Assembly: GCA_015143295.1 (NCBI GenBank)
Contig: JABCRI010001023.1
Coordinates: forward strand, 25,692 to 89,691
Source: Tetracentron sinense
Lineage: Eukaryota > Streptophyta > Magnoliopsida > Trochodendrales > Trochodendraceae
Direction of reading: 5' to 3'
DNA length: 64,000 bases
Shown piece after piece: positions 45,911 to 58,000 of this stretch (positions are counted from its first letter, which is position 1; every line of letters begins with the position of its first letter). The position numbers were made by a program, and so were the translations under genes. Under the pieces are notes generated by a model. That model made no database searches. It saw only the letters and a list, made by a program, of their open reading frames with translations, and was not told where the DNA came from.

Positions 45911-47200
45911 CGGGCACTGGCTGTTGCTTAGTGGACGGTACCGGTAATCGGATTGGTGCTACAAGAGCAACCATCTGAACATCTTATTTCCTTCTCTGAT
46001 CCCTGGGACCGTTGTTTCTACTGACTGATGCTATCATTCTTGGAGGGAGCAAGCACTAAGCTGGAGTTTATAGTACCACTCTGGATAGCTGTCTCAATAC
46101 GAGCACCTGTCTTAACGATGCTGTCAAAGTCTACAACTAGTAGAGTTACCATCAAAGTGGAGTAGGGCTGCTTCAGGGTGCTGATGAACATATTTGCTAA
46201 CTCCTCCTCGGAGATTGGAGTAGAGATTTTTGCTGCCATCTCCCTCCAGCGGGTAGCGTATTCTAGGAATGACTCATTGCTACGCTGGCTCAACTGCTCC
46301 AGTTGGCTCCTCTAAGGTTAGAGTTCCTGATTGAAGGAGTATTGCTCCACAAAGCTGTCCATGAGATCTTGCTAACTCTTGATCTGTTGCTTATCCACTG
46401 ATATCCACCAAGTAAGGGCTGCTCCCTTCAAACTCTTTTGAAAGTATTGGATGAGAAGACGGTGGTTCTTATTATGCTGGAGCATGTCCCCCAGATACAG
46501 TTACAGGTGTTTTTTCTTGTAGCTTGTACCGTTGTACTGGTCAAAGTCAGGTACTTTAAAACCTGGGGGAACAGTATCCCCAGATGAGAAAGTCAGGTCT
46601 TCTAAAGATAGACTGGAGCTGGCAGATGCCCCTTTCATTTTTCTCATCTCCTCTTTCATCTATTTGATATCTTTGTGCTGGTCCCTGAGGGACAGGGTAG
46701 GGTCTAAAGATGATGGCTTATCCTAATTGACGTGTGAGGCCTTGGGCTGCTCTATCCCCACAAAATGCTCATATTCTGCTTCTCCTCCACCTGTTACGGG
46801 TCCTGGGTTAAGTATGATGATATGTATTGGTTGTGGTTGTTCAGATCCTTTTGTTGAATTTTGGATAGGGGGTTCATCGGTTCAGACACCAATAAGAATC
46901 TTTAGGAATTCCAGAACACTGTCAAGCTTGGCTTGCATAACTGTGATGTCTCGATCATGTGACTGTAACATCTCATCGGTCCTTTGCTATTGGCCTGAAG
47001 GTTTTGTCATCTGTTTTGACTGGCTTTCAGATGGGGTAGAACTGAATACTTCTTTCGTGATGGGTACCTCTGTCAGTACTTTGTCTAAGGTTGCGGCTTT
47101 TGCGAGAATGACAATCATAGAGCAAGTCACGGGTCGGCTCATGCAACTGAAAAAAATGCAATGGCAAAACATGAATGTGCATGATCAAAGAAGGAAGATG
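45911..47200 (-). pseudogene. gag region of B (right of the E/D insertion)
   Basis: Contains NESFLEYATRWREMAAKI and EEELANMFISTLKQPYSTL (46018-46293), preceded by the 'TWW' gag core and a charged coiled-coil-like segment. Sequence continuity across the E insertion (GTGTTTC / CGGGCACTGG) matches A and C. Confidence 0.8.
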
Positions 47201-47219
47201 CTAGAAAAGGATTTTTCAT

Positions 47220-48973
47220 TTGACGCATGATAGTGGGGAACAGGACTGTGTGACTCAAGAAAAGGAAAAAGACTCGATCCTAGGCAGGTCCGACAGGAAT
47301 CGTGAAGTCAAGTGGCCGGAGCACACCTTTAAGGTCCATGATTTGTTGTTGGAGGGATGCGACCTCAGCCTCCATGTTGTCAATTGTCTCGGTAGCGTTA
47401 AACATCCGACATCTGAACTGTGGCATCCGGGTGGTGATCTCAACCTTTGAACTATCAAGCTGCTCTTAGTAGAAGTGCAGTTGAGCCTTAATGGCGGCTG
47501 TTTCTCTGGCATCGCCTCTCCACTTCTTTTAAAAAGATCGGACTATCTGCTCGAGCTGCTTGATCTGTCCATGCATGGCTTGGAGTTCGCAGTCCCGCTC
47601 TGCTTCCTGTTGCCTGAATGCTTATTAGGCTTTCTGTAGCCTGTTCTCCTTCTGCTAGATCTGTAGTTGTCTCTGTAGGAAGATGTCTCTCCAGGGAACC
47701 ACCATTTCAGCTATGGGGATGGTTCCTTTGGCTGGTGCTGAGATTTGTATGGGCAGTTCCCTCGGTACAGGCATACTGGATGGAATGTCAGCATCTTTCG
47801 CCCAAAGCCATTATGTTGAATCAGTAGATGGTCCTATTATAACCACAAAGTCTGACCATTGATCCCTGCTGGAGCTTTGCCAACTTGCTTAGAAGTAACG
47901 AGTGAGGCATTCAAAGTGCACTGTGAATTCGATAACATCATTTCCCTGCCGGTCTGTCACTGAGATGCGCTAGGGGAGTTCAAACTGGCAAAATACTCAG
48001 AGTGGTACATAGGCTACTGAGCCTGTTAAACCGGATAGGATCAGCATCGTCTTCCGGTTATGATAATATAAGGTAGCTTTTTTAGGATTAGCCATTGCAT
48101 TGTCATGTGAACTCGTCCTCTGACAGGCTTTGGAGAAGCTAGTAGAGTATTCTGACATCCGTAGACACAATCTGGCCCTAATTCTGAGAAATTTTCCTGG
48201 GTAGACTGTAAACTTTGCGGAGGTTGGCCGGTACTGGAATGATTGTAGGCAGATGTCCTACCAACCACAAATATAAGAGAGGTGCACTGGCATGGAAGAT
48301 GCCCTTTCGGCAGTCTGCTGACTAATTGAGAGTTCTGAGAAGCTCTGTAAGGATGACTGCGACGGTGGTTCTAGAACTACGCATGTCTTCGATAACCCCT
48401 ACTAGCACTTATTCGACGAGGGTGCGGCACTTTAGCAGGACCAACTAAAACATGACTGTCAGTGTAAAGACATTTAGACTGGGAAGTTCAGCTGTTATGG
48501 CGTCAGGGTTCCACTTGCGGCTGTACTGATCTTCCATATATTTTACGGGTATCCGGTCAAAAAAGCCGTTAGGACCATGCTACAAGTAGGCAGGCTTGAT
48601 ATGCAAGAACATTTATGTCTGCCTGATATATTGTCTTATAGCGCGGTACTATAGCTTTGCCTTCCATGTTTAGAGCCATAATGCACTGAATTTCTTGCAA
48701 AGTTGGACATAGCTCGCTCTTACCGAAACGAAAGATCATGTGGGATGGGTTCCAATACTGGATTGCAGCATTTAAGAGGCGTAGATTGGGTTCAACCATG
48801 GATAGGTCTAGGATGGATTCCATTTTATAGTACTGTGCTTAGTTGAGACGCTGACTGGGAGTGAGGGATTCAATTGCTTTCTGGGGGTTCTAATCACATG
48901 CCTCTTGTGGAGTCAAATGCATGGGTCATGACGGTTGACCATTTATCTTAACAATCTCTAAAGGACCTGCCAT
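47220..48973 (-). pseudogene. ORF1 region of B
   Basis: Homologous to ORF1 of A. The N-terminal side contains LDLSMVEPNLRLLNAAIQYW, SHMIFRFGKSELCPTLQEIQ and LNMEGKAIVPRYK (48569-48823). Its start lies near 48973 (methionine of the MAG-like opening). Broken. Confidence 0.75.
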
Positions 48974-49539
48974 CTACCTGAATGAAGATAGACTCTATGT
49001 GAGTGTACTGTGTATGTAGATGAAAATATAAAGATGATGATTGTGGACAAGGATTTCGATCCCCGCACACATGGGGTACGGGTAATGCCCTGGCGATGGT
49101 CGATTGATTTTAAGTTTAGAGTCGCCACCTATTGATTCGGTAGGGATAAGTCCCAGTCAATGGATAAGGTCTTGGTCTGGTCAGAGTTCTAGGTAAGAGG
49201 TTCGGTTAAGCCCGGGGAAGGTGTTAGGCACCCCGGCACTTCCGTCATTCGACGGTTCCTTACTTCCTAGGTTTAAGCCATTTAAGATCAAATTGTTAAT
49301 CAAATACCATTGATGTAGTTTATACTAACCCAAGAAGGGGAGAGCTAAACTAGGGTCGGGCCCGAGTCGGGCTGCCTACGTACTCACATTGGGGTGAGAT
49401 CAGACCGAGCGTAGTTCTGGCACATGAGCCCGTGCCGAGGCTAAGGGGAGTGTTGTGTGTGCACCAAGGGTGGCTTATGGTCTAGCCGGGAGGCTAGGGG
49501 TGGTTGACCGGGTTGGTCAAGTGCTATGATGTTGGGCCT

Positions 49540-49850
49540 TGTAGGCCCGGGTGAAGCCCGGTAGGCTTAGGCCCGGTAGGCCGAGAAGGAGTCCGGAGGA
49601 CTAGGGTTCGGCCTGGTAGGCCTGGATTCGGCCCGGTAGGCCTAGGGTGAAGCCCGGTAGGCTTAGATGGGCCCGGTAGGCCAAGGTAGAAGCCCGGTAG
49701 GCTAAGGGTTAAGCCCGGTAGGCTTAGATTGGGCCCGGTAGGCCAAGGTAGAAGCCCGGTAGGCTAAGGGTTAAGCCCGGTAGGCTTGGGTTCGGCCCGG
49801 TAGGCCTAGGATTAAGCCCTGTAGGCTTGGATCGGCTCGGTAGGCCTGGG
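49540..49850 (-). repeat. GCCCGGTAGGC array in the LTR of C
   Basis: About eighteen copies of GCCCGGTAGGC(C/T) joined by short spacers such as TAGGGTTAA, TTAGATTGG and AAGGTAGAA, with a higher-order repeat of about 65 bp. The LTRs of A carry only a few dispersed copies (complement CCTACCGGGC, around 4780-5000). Confidence 0.85.
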
Positions 49851-49919
49851 GTTAAGGTCCAAACTCAGTATTATGGTCCTTAAAAGTTAGTTTATTTCAG
49901 GAGTTTTTCCCAGTGGTTA

Positions 49920-50930
49920 AGGATGCTTAACCGCGGTTAAGGGGAGAGGTCACCATGGTTAAGGGGCTTAACCAGGGTTAAATGGCCAAGTGAGACCATT
50001 TTTGGGTTTCTCAAATTATTTTGGAATTTTGTATCATTTTTCCGGATTTTCTATGGTTAAGGGTCGCTTAACCATGGTTAAAAATCAACCCGGATGGGGT
50101 TTTTGACCGTGGTTAAGGGTCCTAACCATAATGAAAAAAATTACAAAAAATATTTTTGGAATCCAGAGAATTTTTTTGATTTTTTAATAATTTTTCCAGA
50201 ATTTTATGAGGTCATGGACTGCTTAACCATGGTTAAATGTTAACTATGAGTGAGTTTACCCATGGTTAAGGATCCGGATGAGGTGAAAATGGGCCCAGGG
50301 TCCATGGCAGGGCCTAGACTGGCCTCCCACCCGGTCTGGGCCCTCACAAAGTCCAACAAGTGCAAAAAAACCTCATATTTTATCCAAATTATAACCATGA
50401 TTAACGCGAGTTTAACCATGGTTAAAGGGTGAATCCCGGAAATCTGAGAATACCAGGGGGTAGCCTGAAGGGTAATGAACAATTTGGGCCTTTGCGGGGC
50501 CCAAGGGGAGTTCGGTTGTGGGCCCCACAAAGTCCCAAAGTCGCCCAAAAAATCACCACATAAAATGATAGATTTCCAAAAAAAACAGATTTTTCAACCA
50601 CTGTTTGTCAGCGATTTAACCATGGTTAGAGTGCGAATTAAGAGGTGAAATTGCACAGGGGGATAGCCCGGAGTGTTGTGAGTCTAACCATGGCCCTGGT
50701 TTCGACCAGGGCCCACTCTAACCATGGTTAGAGTGAGGTTACAGGCAGCAACCCGAAACTGGAATTTTTTTTCAGATTTTTTGACCACTGTTTGTCAGCG
50801 ATTTAACCATGGTTAGAGTGCGAGTTAAGAGATGAAATTGCACAGGGGGATAGCCCGGAGTGTGATGAGTCTAACCATGGCCCTGGTTTCGACCAGGGCC
50901 CACTCTAACCATGGTTAGAGTGAGGTTACA
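49920..50930 (-). promoter_or_regulatory. TTAACCATGGTTAA palindrome series and 187-bp duplication
   Basis: At least eight near-perfect palindromes of the form (T/C)TAACCATGGTTA(A/G), for example near 50066, 50223, 50411, 50629, 50716, 50806 and 50907. Two tandem copies of a 187-bp segment start at about 50601 and 50788, each with GTTTGTCAGCGATTTAACC, a central (complementary) CCATGGCCCTGGTTTCGACC and CACTCTAACCATGG. Regulatory role is only inferred from repetition. Confidence 0.6.
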
Positions 50931-52068
50931 GGCAGCAACCCGAAACTGTATTTTTTTCCAGATTTTTTGAAGAACTTGCTTAGGGGCTGTTTGGCTTGAG
51001 GATGGGAGTCTAGGGGGTTTCCTCATGGATTGAGGACCCCCCAGACCTCAAAAGAGATTGTGAAAGGCGGTGGGGGTGGTGAACCCGTGGCCACGCCTCA
51101 AGGAGATACCCCCATCTATGAGGAAGATGAAGGGGAAAACTCCTATCCTTGGCTGAACTAGAACAAAAGCAAGTAATATGGGACCCCTGGAATGGGACCA
51201 GGGGTCCCTTACAATGGCAATAATACAAGAAAAATCAAAAATCAGCAAGGGAAAAGGGGTATACCCTGTTACAGAATTTTTTTGCTGAAAAAAAACCGAA
51301 CTAGTGTGGACGGTGAGGCTTCAAAGGGGATGCCTAGGGAACTCCTAGAAGTGGCCTAAGGGCTTGAGGGGGTTGAACCTGAGCAGGGATTCGGATGTGG
51401 AGGTGAGGAGTCGGATCCCCTTTGACAGTGAGGGGAGTTCCCTATTTATAGGGGAGGTCGAGAGGGATACACACGGTATTAGTACCGGGCTTGGTGGAGT
51501 GATCAGGAGATGGAGTGGGCGTCTGCAGGAGGGGTGCTGGGCGTGTGACTGAAACTGCAGGAGGGTGTGGCGTGTGCAAGAAGAAGGTGAACAGTGGTTT
51601 TTTTAAAAAAAATTATTTTTATAATTTTTTGTTTGGTTTGTTACCGTTTGGGCTTTAGTCTTATACGGGTATGGGCCAACCCATGTTGGCCCTGCCACAT
51701 TGGGTTGGCCCAAACAATTCAAACACCTTTTTTATATTTTTTTTTTTAATTATTTTTTTTTATTTTAAAAAAAGAAGAGAAAAAACCTTCTTCAGGTAAA
51801 AAAAAAAACCTTCTTCAGGTGGGTCCCACCCTAAAAGGCCATGGGCCTTGATTTTTTGATTTTTTTGATTTTTTTTGTGTTTTTTGGGACTTTGAAAAGG
51901 GCCTTGAGCCCATGAGGTTTTAGCCTAGGGTTAGACTAGGGCTAAGCTAGGGTTAGGCCTAGGGTTTAGCTAGGGTTCACCTAGGGCTAAGGGACATAGG
52001 CTGGGTATTAACTATGGTTATAGGATTTAACCCTGGTTAACAAGGGGTGTAAAAATTGGTTGCTTACA

Positions 52069-52082
52069 GCTGCCCCTCTTTG
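52069..52082 (-). other. Polypurine tract of C
   Basis: The complement reads CAAAGAGGGGCAGC next to the 3' LTR, matching the PPT of A. Confidence 0.75.
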
Positions 52083-55000
52083 TCGGAGAATGCCGTGATT
52101 GGCGATTTGAACGACAAAGACTGGAATCATCCGATTTTTACACCGAGATTGGGCATTGGGGAATGCAGCATGATATGATGTGCAAGTGGTGAATGCATGT
52201 GGAGTGATGCGGACTACTGCTAGAGGATAGCGAGTAGCTGAGGGAAAAATTGGGTGTAGAAGTGGTGTGGCCCCGAGGCGCTCCACCGGGGAATGCGATT
52301 GAGACGGTGTTTCCTAGATCGGATTTACCGAATCGGTCGAGGGACACATGGAATGTCGAAAAGGAAGGACATACTAGTGAGACTGCGGTGTGACGGAGTT
52401 GTCACGTAGCACTAGAAGGTCAACAGACACCTGGGGGTGTCGCAAAAGGGAGATACGCTAGTGAGACTGCGGTGTGACGAGGTTGCCACGTAGCACTAGG
52501 AATTCAAAGGACACACGGAGGCGTCGTAGAAGAGGGACAAGCTAGTGGGACTGCGGTGTGACGAGGTTGCCACGTAGCACTAGGAAGTCAAAGGACACAC
52601 GGGGCCGTCACAGAAAAGGGACAAGCTAGTGGGACTGCGGTGTGATGAGATTGTCACGTAGCACTAGATGGTCGAGGACACACGGGGGCGTCACGAAAGA
52701 GGGACAATCTAGTGAGGCTGTGGTGTGACGAGATTGTCACGTAGCACTAAGAAGTCGAGGACACACGGGGGTGTCACAAAAGAATGATCGGCTAGCGAGT
52801 CTGCGGTATGACGAGATTGTCACGTAGCGCTAGGAAGTCAAGGACACACGAGGGCATCACAAAAGAGGGACGAACTAGTGAGACTACGGTATGACGAGAT
52901 TGTCACGTAGCACTAGGAAGTCGAAGGACACACGGGGTGTTACAACGAAGAGAGACTTGCGGGAGGTAATGCTGTTATGTGGCGAGATTGCCACGGAGCA
53001 CACAGGATGTCTGGAGGCTTCAAGGTATGATGCCAAATGAAACTGGAATTGCTCGAGGGAATGGATTTTGATCATGTTGAACACTGCTGAGAGGTTTTAG
53101 CCATGCAGGTTATGATACTATGTTGTCATGCAGGGATGAAAACAAGGGTGCTTTCCCATGACTCTGTGGTGATCTGCCGCTGACGGAAATGCATGGCTTC
53201 GGCTTCCTTTGCTTGCTTGCCGGGGCTGCTTGGTGCAGGTTGGTACAGACAGGCTTTGTTACCAAAAGTTTGTTTTTGAAAATCTTTTCGTAGAAAAAGT
53301 GTAGAAGACTTTTTATGAAGACTTTATTTTTGACAAAAATGCTCAGTTAGCTGTGATTTGCCAATAAATTGCCTGGGTTTAGGGCTTATGGGATTTGTGA
53401 ATCATCTGTTAATCTCGGGAGTAAGGTACATGACTCAGAGCAAGATGCTGGGGAATAGACAAATTCGTCCGAACAACCGCTGATAGGCTTCTGATCTTTT
53501 GCTAGGGAAGAGTACTGTTATGTGCCGCTGGGCTTCTGCTAGACGTCTGCTGGGGACTTAGGGAGTGCCTATTGCCCGGGCCCTATTGGGGAGTGGATTT
53601 CTGCAGTGGTCCACCTGCTGGGGAATTTAAGGTGTGTTGAGGATTTTCCACTATTGCGCACATGTTAGAGGGGATGTCTTCTGATTGACTTTCTGTCGGG
53701 GCATTCTTGAGGGTTGACCCTCTGCTAGGGTATTCCCTGCCGGAATCTCTGTTGGGGATGCAGTACCACTGAGATAGGCTGATCTGGGGATGCTTAGGGG
53801 GAATCCGATGAACCTGCTCACTGCCGGATGCTTGTTGCCAAACTGATTTTCAGCTTTTTCTCCCTTTTTTACCCTTAGAATGACCAAGTCATGGGGTTCG
53901 CATAATTTTTGCGCGATGAGGCCGTTTCCGGTTTTTCTCATGCCTGCGAAGCTGATTGATTTTCGTCCCTTTTTTGCCTCTAGTCACGAGACTAGGTCTG
54001 GGATTCGCATAATTCTTGCGCAATGAGGCCGTTTCCGGTTTTCACTCATGCCTGCGACTGGTTGAGGAATCAGGTGTTTTGCTAGGGAAAATGGGTCTTC
54101 TCCCGTCATTGCCCTGAATGGCGCTCTCCTATGGGGATTTGTACTCCGCTGAGGATGTAAACGTGATGTTGCGCTTGTACTCAAGGCTTCTAAGGGATCT
54201 AGAAGGACTTTGGAGTAGGACGAAACGTAGGCTAAGGGACCGAAATTGGGACACCCTGGGGGATTGTTCATTTGCTCTCCCTTGGGGTTTTTTTTTGTTT
54301 TTTTTTTTTTTTTTTTTTTTTTTTTGCACCGGGAAAAGTCTCTGTGATAGAGGTTGACTCTTCTGGGGATTTTGTTCCTGCTTGTGAGAGAGTTGGATTC
54401 CGTTAGGGAGTTTGAGGAGAGAGGTTTTCCCCTGGGGGAGAGAGAGGTTGTCTCTGCTCGGGATGTATTTTGGATCCACTGGGGATTGAGGCCAATTGAT
54501 TCCTTTCGGGGAAAAATCTCTGATGCTTGGGAATGTTTCAACTTCTATTTTGGGATTTCCCTGCATGGAAATTTGTAAACTTTAGTGTCGATTCTGCAGG
54601 GGAAAGAGCAGGTTCAGAGAAGTTGTTTCTATGAGGGAGTTTCTGACCCTGAGAAATGTTTCGACTTCTATTTTGGGATTCCTCTGAATGGAAATTTGTA
54701 CCCTTGTGAGTCACGCTGGAATTGGAAAGCGCTTCTTTGGGGAAAAGGTTTCTTTTTATCTTAGGAGAAAAGACTTTGTTTGGGGAGATAAGGAATTTTG
54801 ATAGTCAAATCTCTCTTTGCGACCGCACCTGAATTGTCAGGTTGCCTACGTACCTTTTGTAGGATCAGGTCATGACGTAGTTCAAACCAAAGCCACAGGC
54901 TGGCGAGGGAGGGTGTCCCTGAAATGATTTGTTGAGAGAAAAGGCTGCTAGGCTCAAAGGGCTAACTAGCGGATTTCATTGATTTTGTAAAAGGGTTTTA

Positions 55001-55089
55001 CAATGAGGGGAAAAAGGAGTGTGCCAAGGATGACCTCCTGTCATTTCCCAGAGAAGCTAAGAGTACAAAGCGCCTATCAGATCTAGGCC
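52083..55089 (-). other. 3' untranslated region of C
   Basis: About 3 kb without a credible gene, parallel to 14841-17873 in A (shared phrases such as AAAACCGG...AACGGCCTCAT, TACGTAGGCAGCC-like at 54840-54852). It contains the ~83-bp array, many CTGGGGA/CTGCTGGGG words and a T run at 54296-54325. Confidence 0.8.
52350..52965 (-). repeat. ~83-bp tandem array in the 3' UTR of C
   Basis: About seven to eight units, each (plus strand) with GACTGCGGTGTGACGAGATT, GTCACGTAGCACTAGGAAGT and GGACACACGGGGGCGTCAC. The unit's complement contains CGCCCCCGTGTGTCC, also the core of the array in A. Confidence 0.9.
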
Positions 55090-58000
55090 CTAAGCGTAGT
55101 ATCTCTTGACTTTGTCTATGTTGATAGGCTCGGGGAGGTCTTCATTGTCCATCCGTCCGAGTCGAAGGGCACCGCCAGAGAATTTGTCTCGGACGATGTA
55201 CGGGCCTTCGTAGTTTGGTGTGAATTTGCCCCTTGGATCAGGACGGTTTGGCAACACTTTCCGGAGAACCAGGTCACCGATTTCAATGCTACGAGGCTTG
55301 ACCTTCCTGTTGAATGTCTTAGCCATGCGCCTCTGATAGGCCTGCGAGTGATTGATGGCTTTCAGTCGCCGCTCTTCAATCAAATTCAGCTGCTCATACC
55401 GGGTCTGTGCCCACTCTGATTCTGACAGTTCTGCCTCTATTAGTACACGGAGTGACGGAATTTGTACTTCGACGGGGAGGACTGCCTCCATACCATAAGC
55501 CAGAGAAAATGGTGTTGCCCCCGTTGAGGTTCTGATGGACGTCCTGTAAGCCATGAGTGCGTAAGGAAGCATCTCCTGCCAGGCAGAGTAGTTGGTTGCC
55601 ATCTTCTCAATGATCTTCTTCAGGTTTTTGTTAGCCGCTTCAACTGCACCATTAGTCTGAGGCCTGTATGGCGTGGAGTTGTGATGTTGTATCTTGAACT
55701 TCTGGCAGAGGTCAGTCATCCCCTTGTTGCAGAAGTTAAGAGCATTATCTGTAACAATCTCATATGGGACTCCGTATCGGCAGATGATATCCCTTTTCAG
55801 GAATCGCTGAACCACAGAGGCTGTGACATTGGCATACGAGGCTGCCTCAACCCATTTTGTAAAATAATCGATTGCAACTAGAATGAATCGATGTCCGTTT
55901 GATGCTCTCGGTGTTATGGGACCAATGACGTCCATGCCCCAAGCTGAGAATGGCCATGGAGCAGTTAGATTGTGTAGCCTTGTTGGCGGTGCATTGATCC
56001 TGTCAGCATAGATCTGGCACTGGTGGCACTTTTGTACATGTTTGCAACAGTCAGCTTCCATTGTAGACCAGTAGTAGCCAAGTCTGAGAATCTTCTTGGA
56101 AAGCATCAACCCATTCATGTGTGGGCCGCAGGCTCCTCCGTGAACCTCATTAACTACCTGTGATGCTTCACTGGAGTCGAGGCATCTGAGCCAGATCAGA
56201 TTTGGCAATCTTTTGTACAAAACTCCCCCTGAGAGAACGAACTGGATAGCCAATCTTCTGATTGCCTGCCGGTCAGTTTTGGTGGCATCGAGGGGGAAGG
56301 TCCCGTCCTCCAAATACTGCTTGATGTCTGTGTACCAAGGCTTGTTGTCGTATACTGCGTCTAGCTCGAGGCAGTAGGCGGGCTGATCCTGTTGCTGAAT
56401 TTCGATCGGCCATAGCAAAATGCCCTTCGGGATCTGAACCATAGAGGCGAGAGTAGCCAGTGCGTCGGCAAACCTGTTATGATTCCTGGCTCGGTGGCTA
56501 AATGTAATTCTCCTGAACTGAGCACTCAGCATATTTAGGTAGGCTAAGTACGGGACTAGTCTTGCTTCTCGGATGGCCCAAGATTCGTTTGCTTGACAGA
56601 TTACTAGAGATGAGTCACCGTATACGTCAACTTCTTCGATTCCGATGTCCAGGGCTTCTTTCAGGCCGGCTATGCATGCCTCATACTCTGCTTCGTTGTT
56701 GGAGCATCTGAATTTCAGCTTGACTGAGATAGGGAGATGTGCCCCCTTGGGTGAGATTAGGACTGCTCCTGCTCCGTGCCCATGGTTGTTGGCAGCTCCG
56801 TCAAAATATAACTCCCAGCCGAAGTATTTCTGGTCTTCTGCTTCTGCGTACAAGATGGCTTCATCCGGAAACTGATCATGCACTGAGACGTAATCCTCTG
56901 CTGGACTGTGAGCTAAGTGATCTGCTATCGCTTGTCCCTTAATTGACTTCTGCGTCATATAGGTGATGTCGAATTCAGACAACATCATAAGCCATCGGGC
57001 AGTCCTTCCGGTGGTGGCTGGCTTTTCCAATAGATATTTGAGTGGGTCCATCCGGGATATCAGGATTACCGGGTAGGATAGCAGATAATGCCGGAGACGC
57101 TGAGTTGCCCAGACTAGTGCCAGACAAGTCTTCTCAAGAGGGCTGTACCGCTCTTCGTACTCCAGCAGGCGTTTGCTGATGTAGTAGATGGCTTGTTCTG
57201 TTCTGCCCGTCTCGTCGTGCTGTGCTAGGACGCACCCCATGGAGGTTTCTTGCACCGAGATATAGAGTAGTAGGGGCTGTCCTGGCGTAGGAGGCACAAG
57301 TACTGGAGGGTTGAGCAGGTATTGCTTTATTCTGTCAAAGGCTTCCTGACACTCGTCTGTCCAAACTGTAGGTGTGTTCTTCCGGAGAAGCTTGAATATC
57401 GGCTCGCAGATCGGAGTGAGCTGAGAGATGAACCGACTTATGTACTGAATCCTGCCTAGGAAACCTCGGATCTCCTTTTCAGTCTGGGGGATTGACATTT
57501 CGATGATGGCCTTAGCTTTGGCTGGGTCAATCTCAATGCCTCTCTTACTGACTATGAAGCCAAGGAGCTTTCCGGATGAGGCTCCAAAGACACATTTGGC
57601 CGGATTCAGTCTCAGGCCGAACTCTCTGAGTCTGTTACAGAGTCTTTTCAGGTCTTCTGGGTGCTGCCTGGAAGTAGGCGATTTGACGATCATGTCATCC
57701 ACATAAACTTCAGCTGTCTTGTGGATCATGTCGTGAAATAGAGCTGTCATAGCCCTCTGATAAGTTGCCCCTGCATTCTTAAGTCCGAATGGCATGACCT
57801 TGTAACAAAAGGTGCCCCAGGGTGTGATGAAGGAGGTTTTCTCCATGTCCTCTTCTGCCATTCTGATCTGGTTGTATCCGGAGAAACCATCCATGAACGA
57901 GAGAGTCTCGTGCCCCGCGGTATTATCGACTAGAATGTCGATATGTGGGAGAGGGAAGTTGTCTTTGGGGCTTGCCCTGTTCAGATTCCGGTAGTCGATG

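Larger units (their letters stand above)
27922..49041 (-). mobile_element. B: Tat/Ogre-type element, split by E and D
   Basis: Minus-strand relative of A and C. Parts present, left to right: an LTR end (27922 to about 28070, starting TGTGAGCACGGG), archaeal-type RNase H, RT, the family intron, protease and gag C-terminal side (to 32492), then, after the E/D insertion, gag (45911-47200), ORF1 (47220-48973) and a stub of leader to 49041, where the LTR of C starts. No integrase or 3' UTR was recognised. It is broken in roughly ten or more places and incomplete on its 3' side. It is older than E, D and C, and younger than F. Confidence 0.85.
49042..52068 (-). repeat. 3' LTR of C
   Basis: 3027 bp. 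Coding-strand start TGTAAGCAACC, end CCTTGTCCACA. TATA box is the complement of 51441-51450 (CTATAAATAG). It shares with A the phrases around GAGTACGTAGG, GTTAGGCACCCCG and GAGTCGCCACCTATT. It contains a GCCCGGTAGGC array, many TTAACCATGGTTAA palindromes and a 187-bp tandem duplication. Confidence 0.85.

Noticed and set aside
54296-54325. T-run considered as a LINE/SINE tail insertion in C
   Set aside because: No flanking duplication or element body was visible; it is better read as a homopolymer in the 3' UTR.
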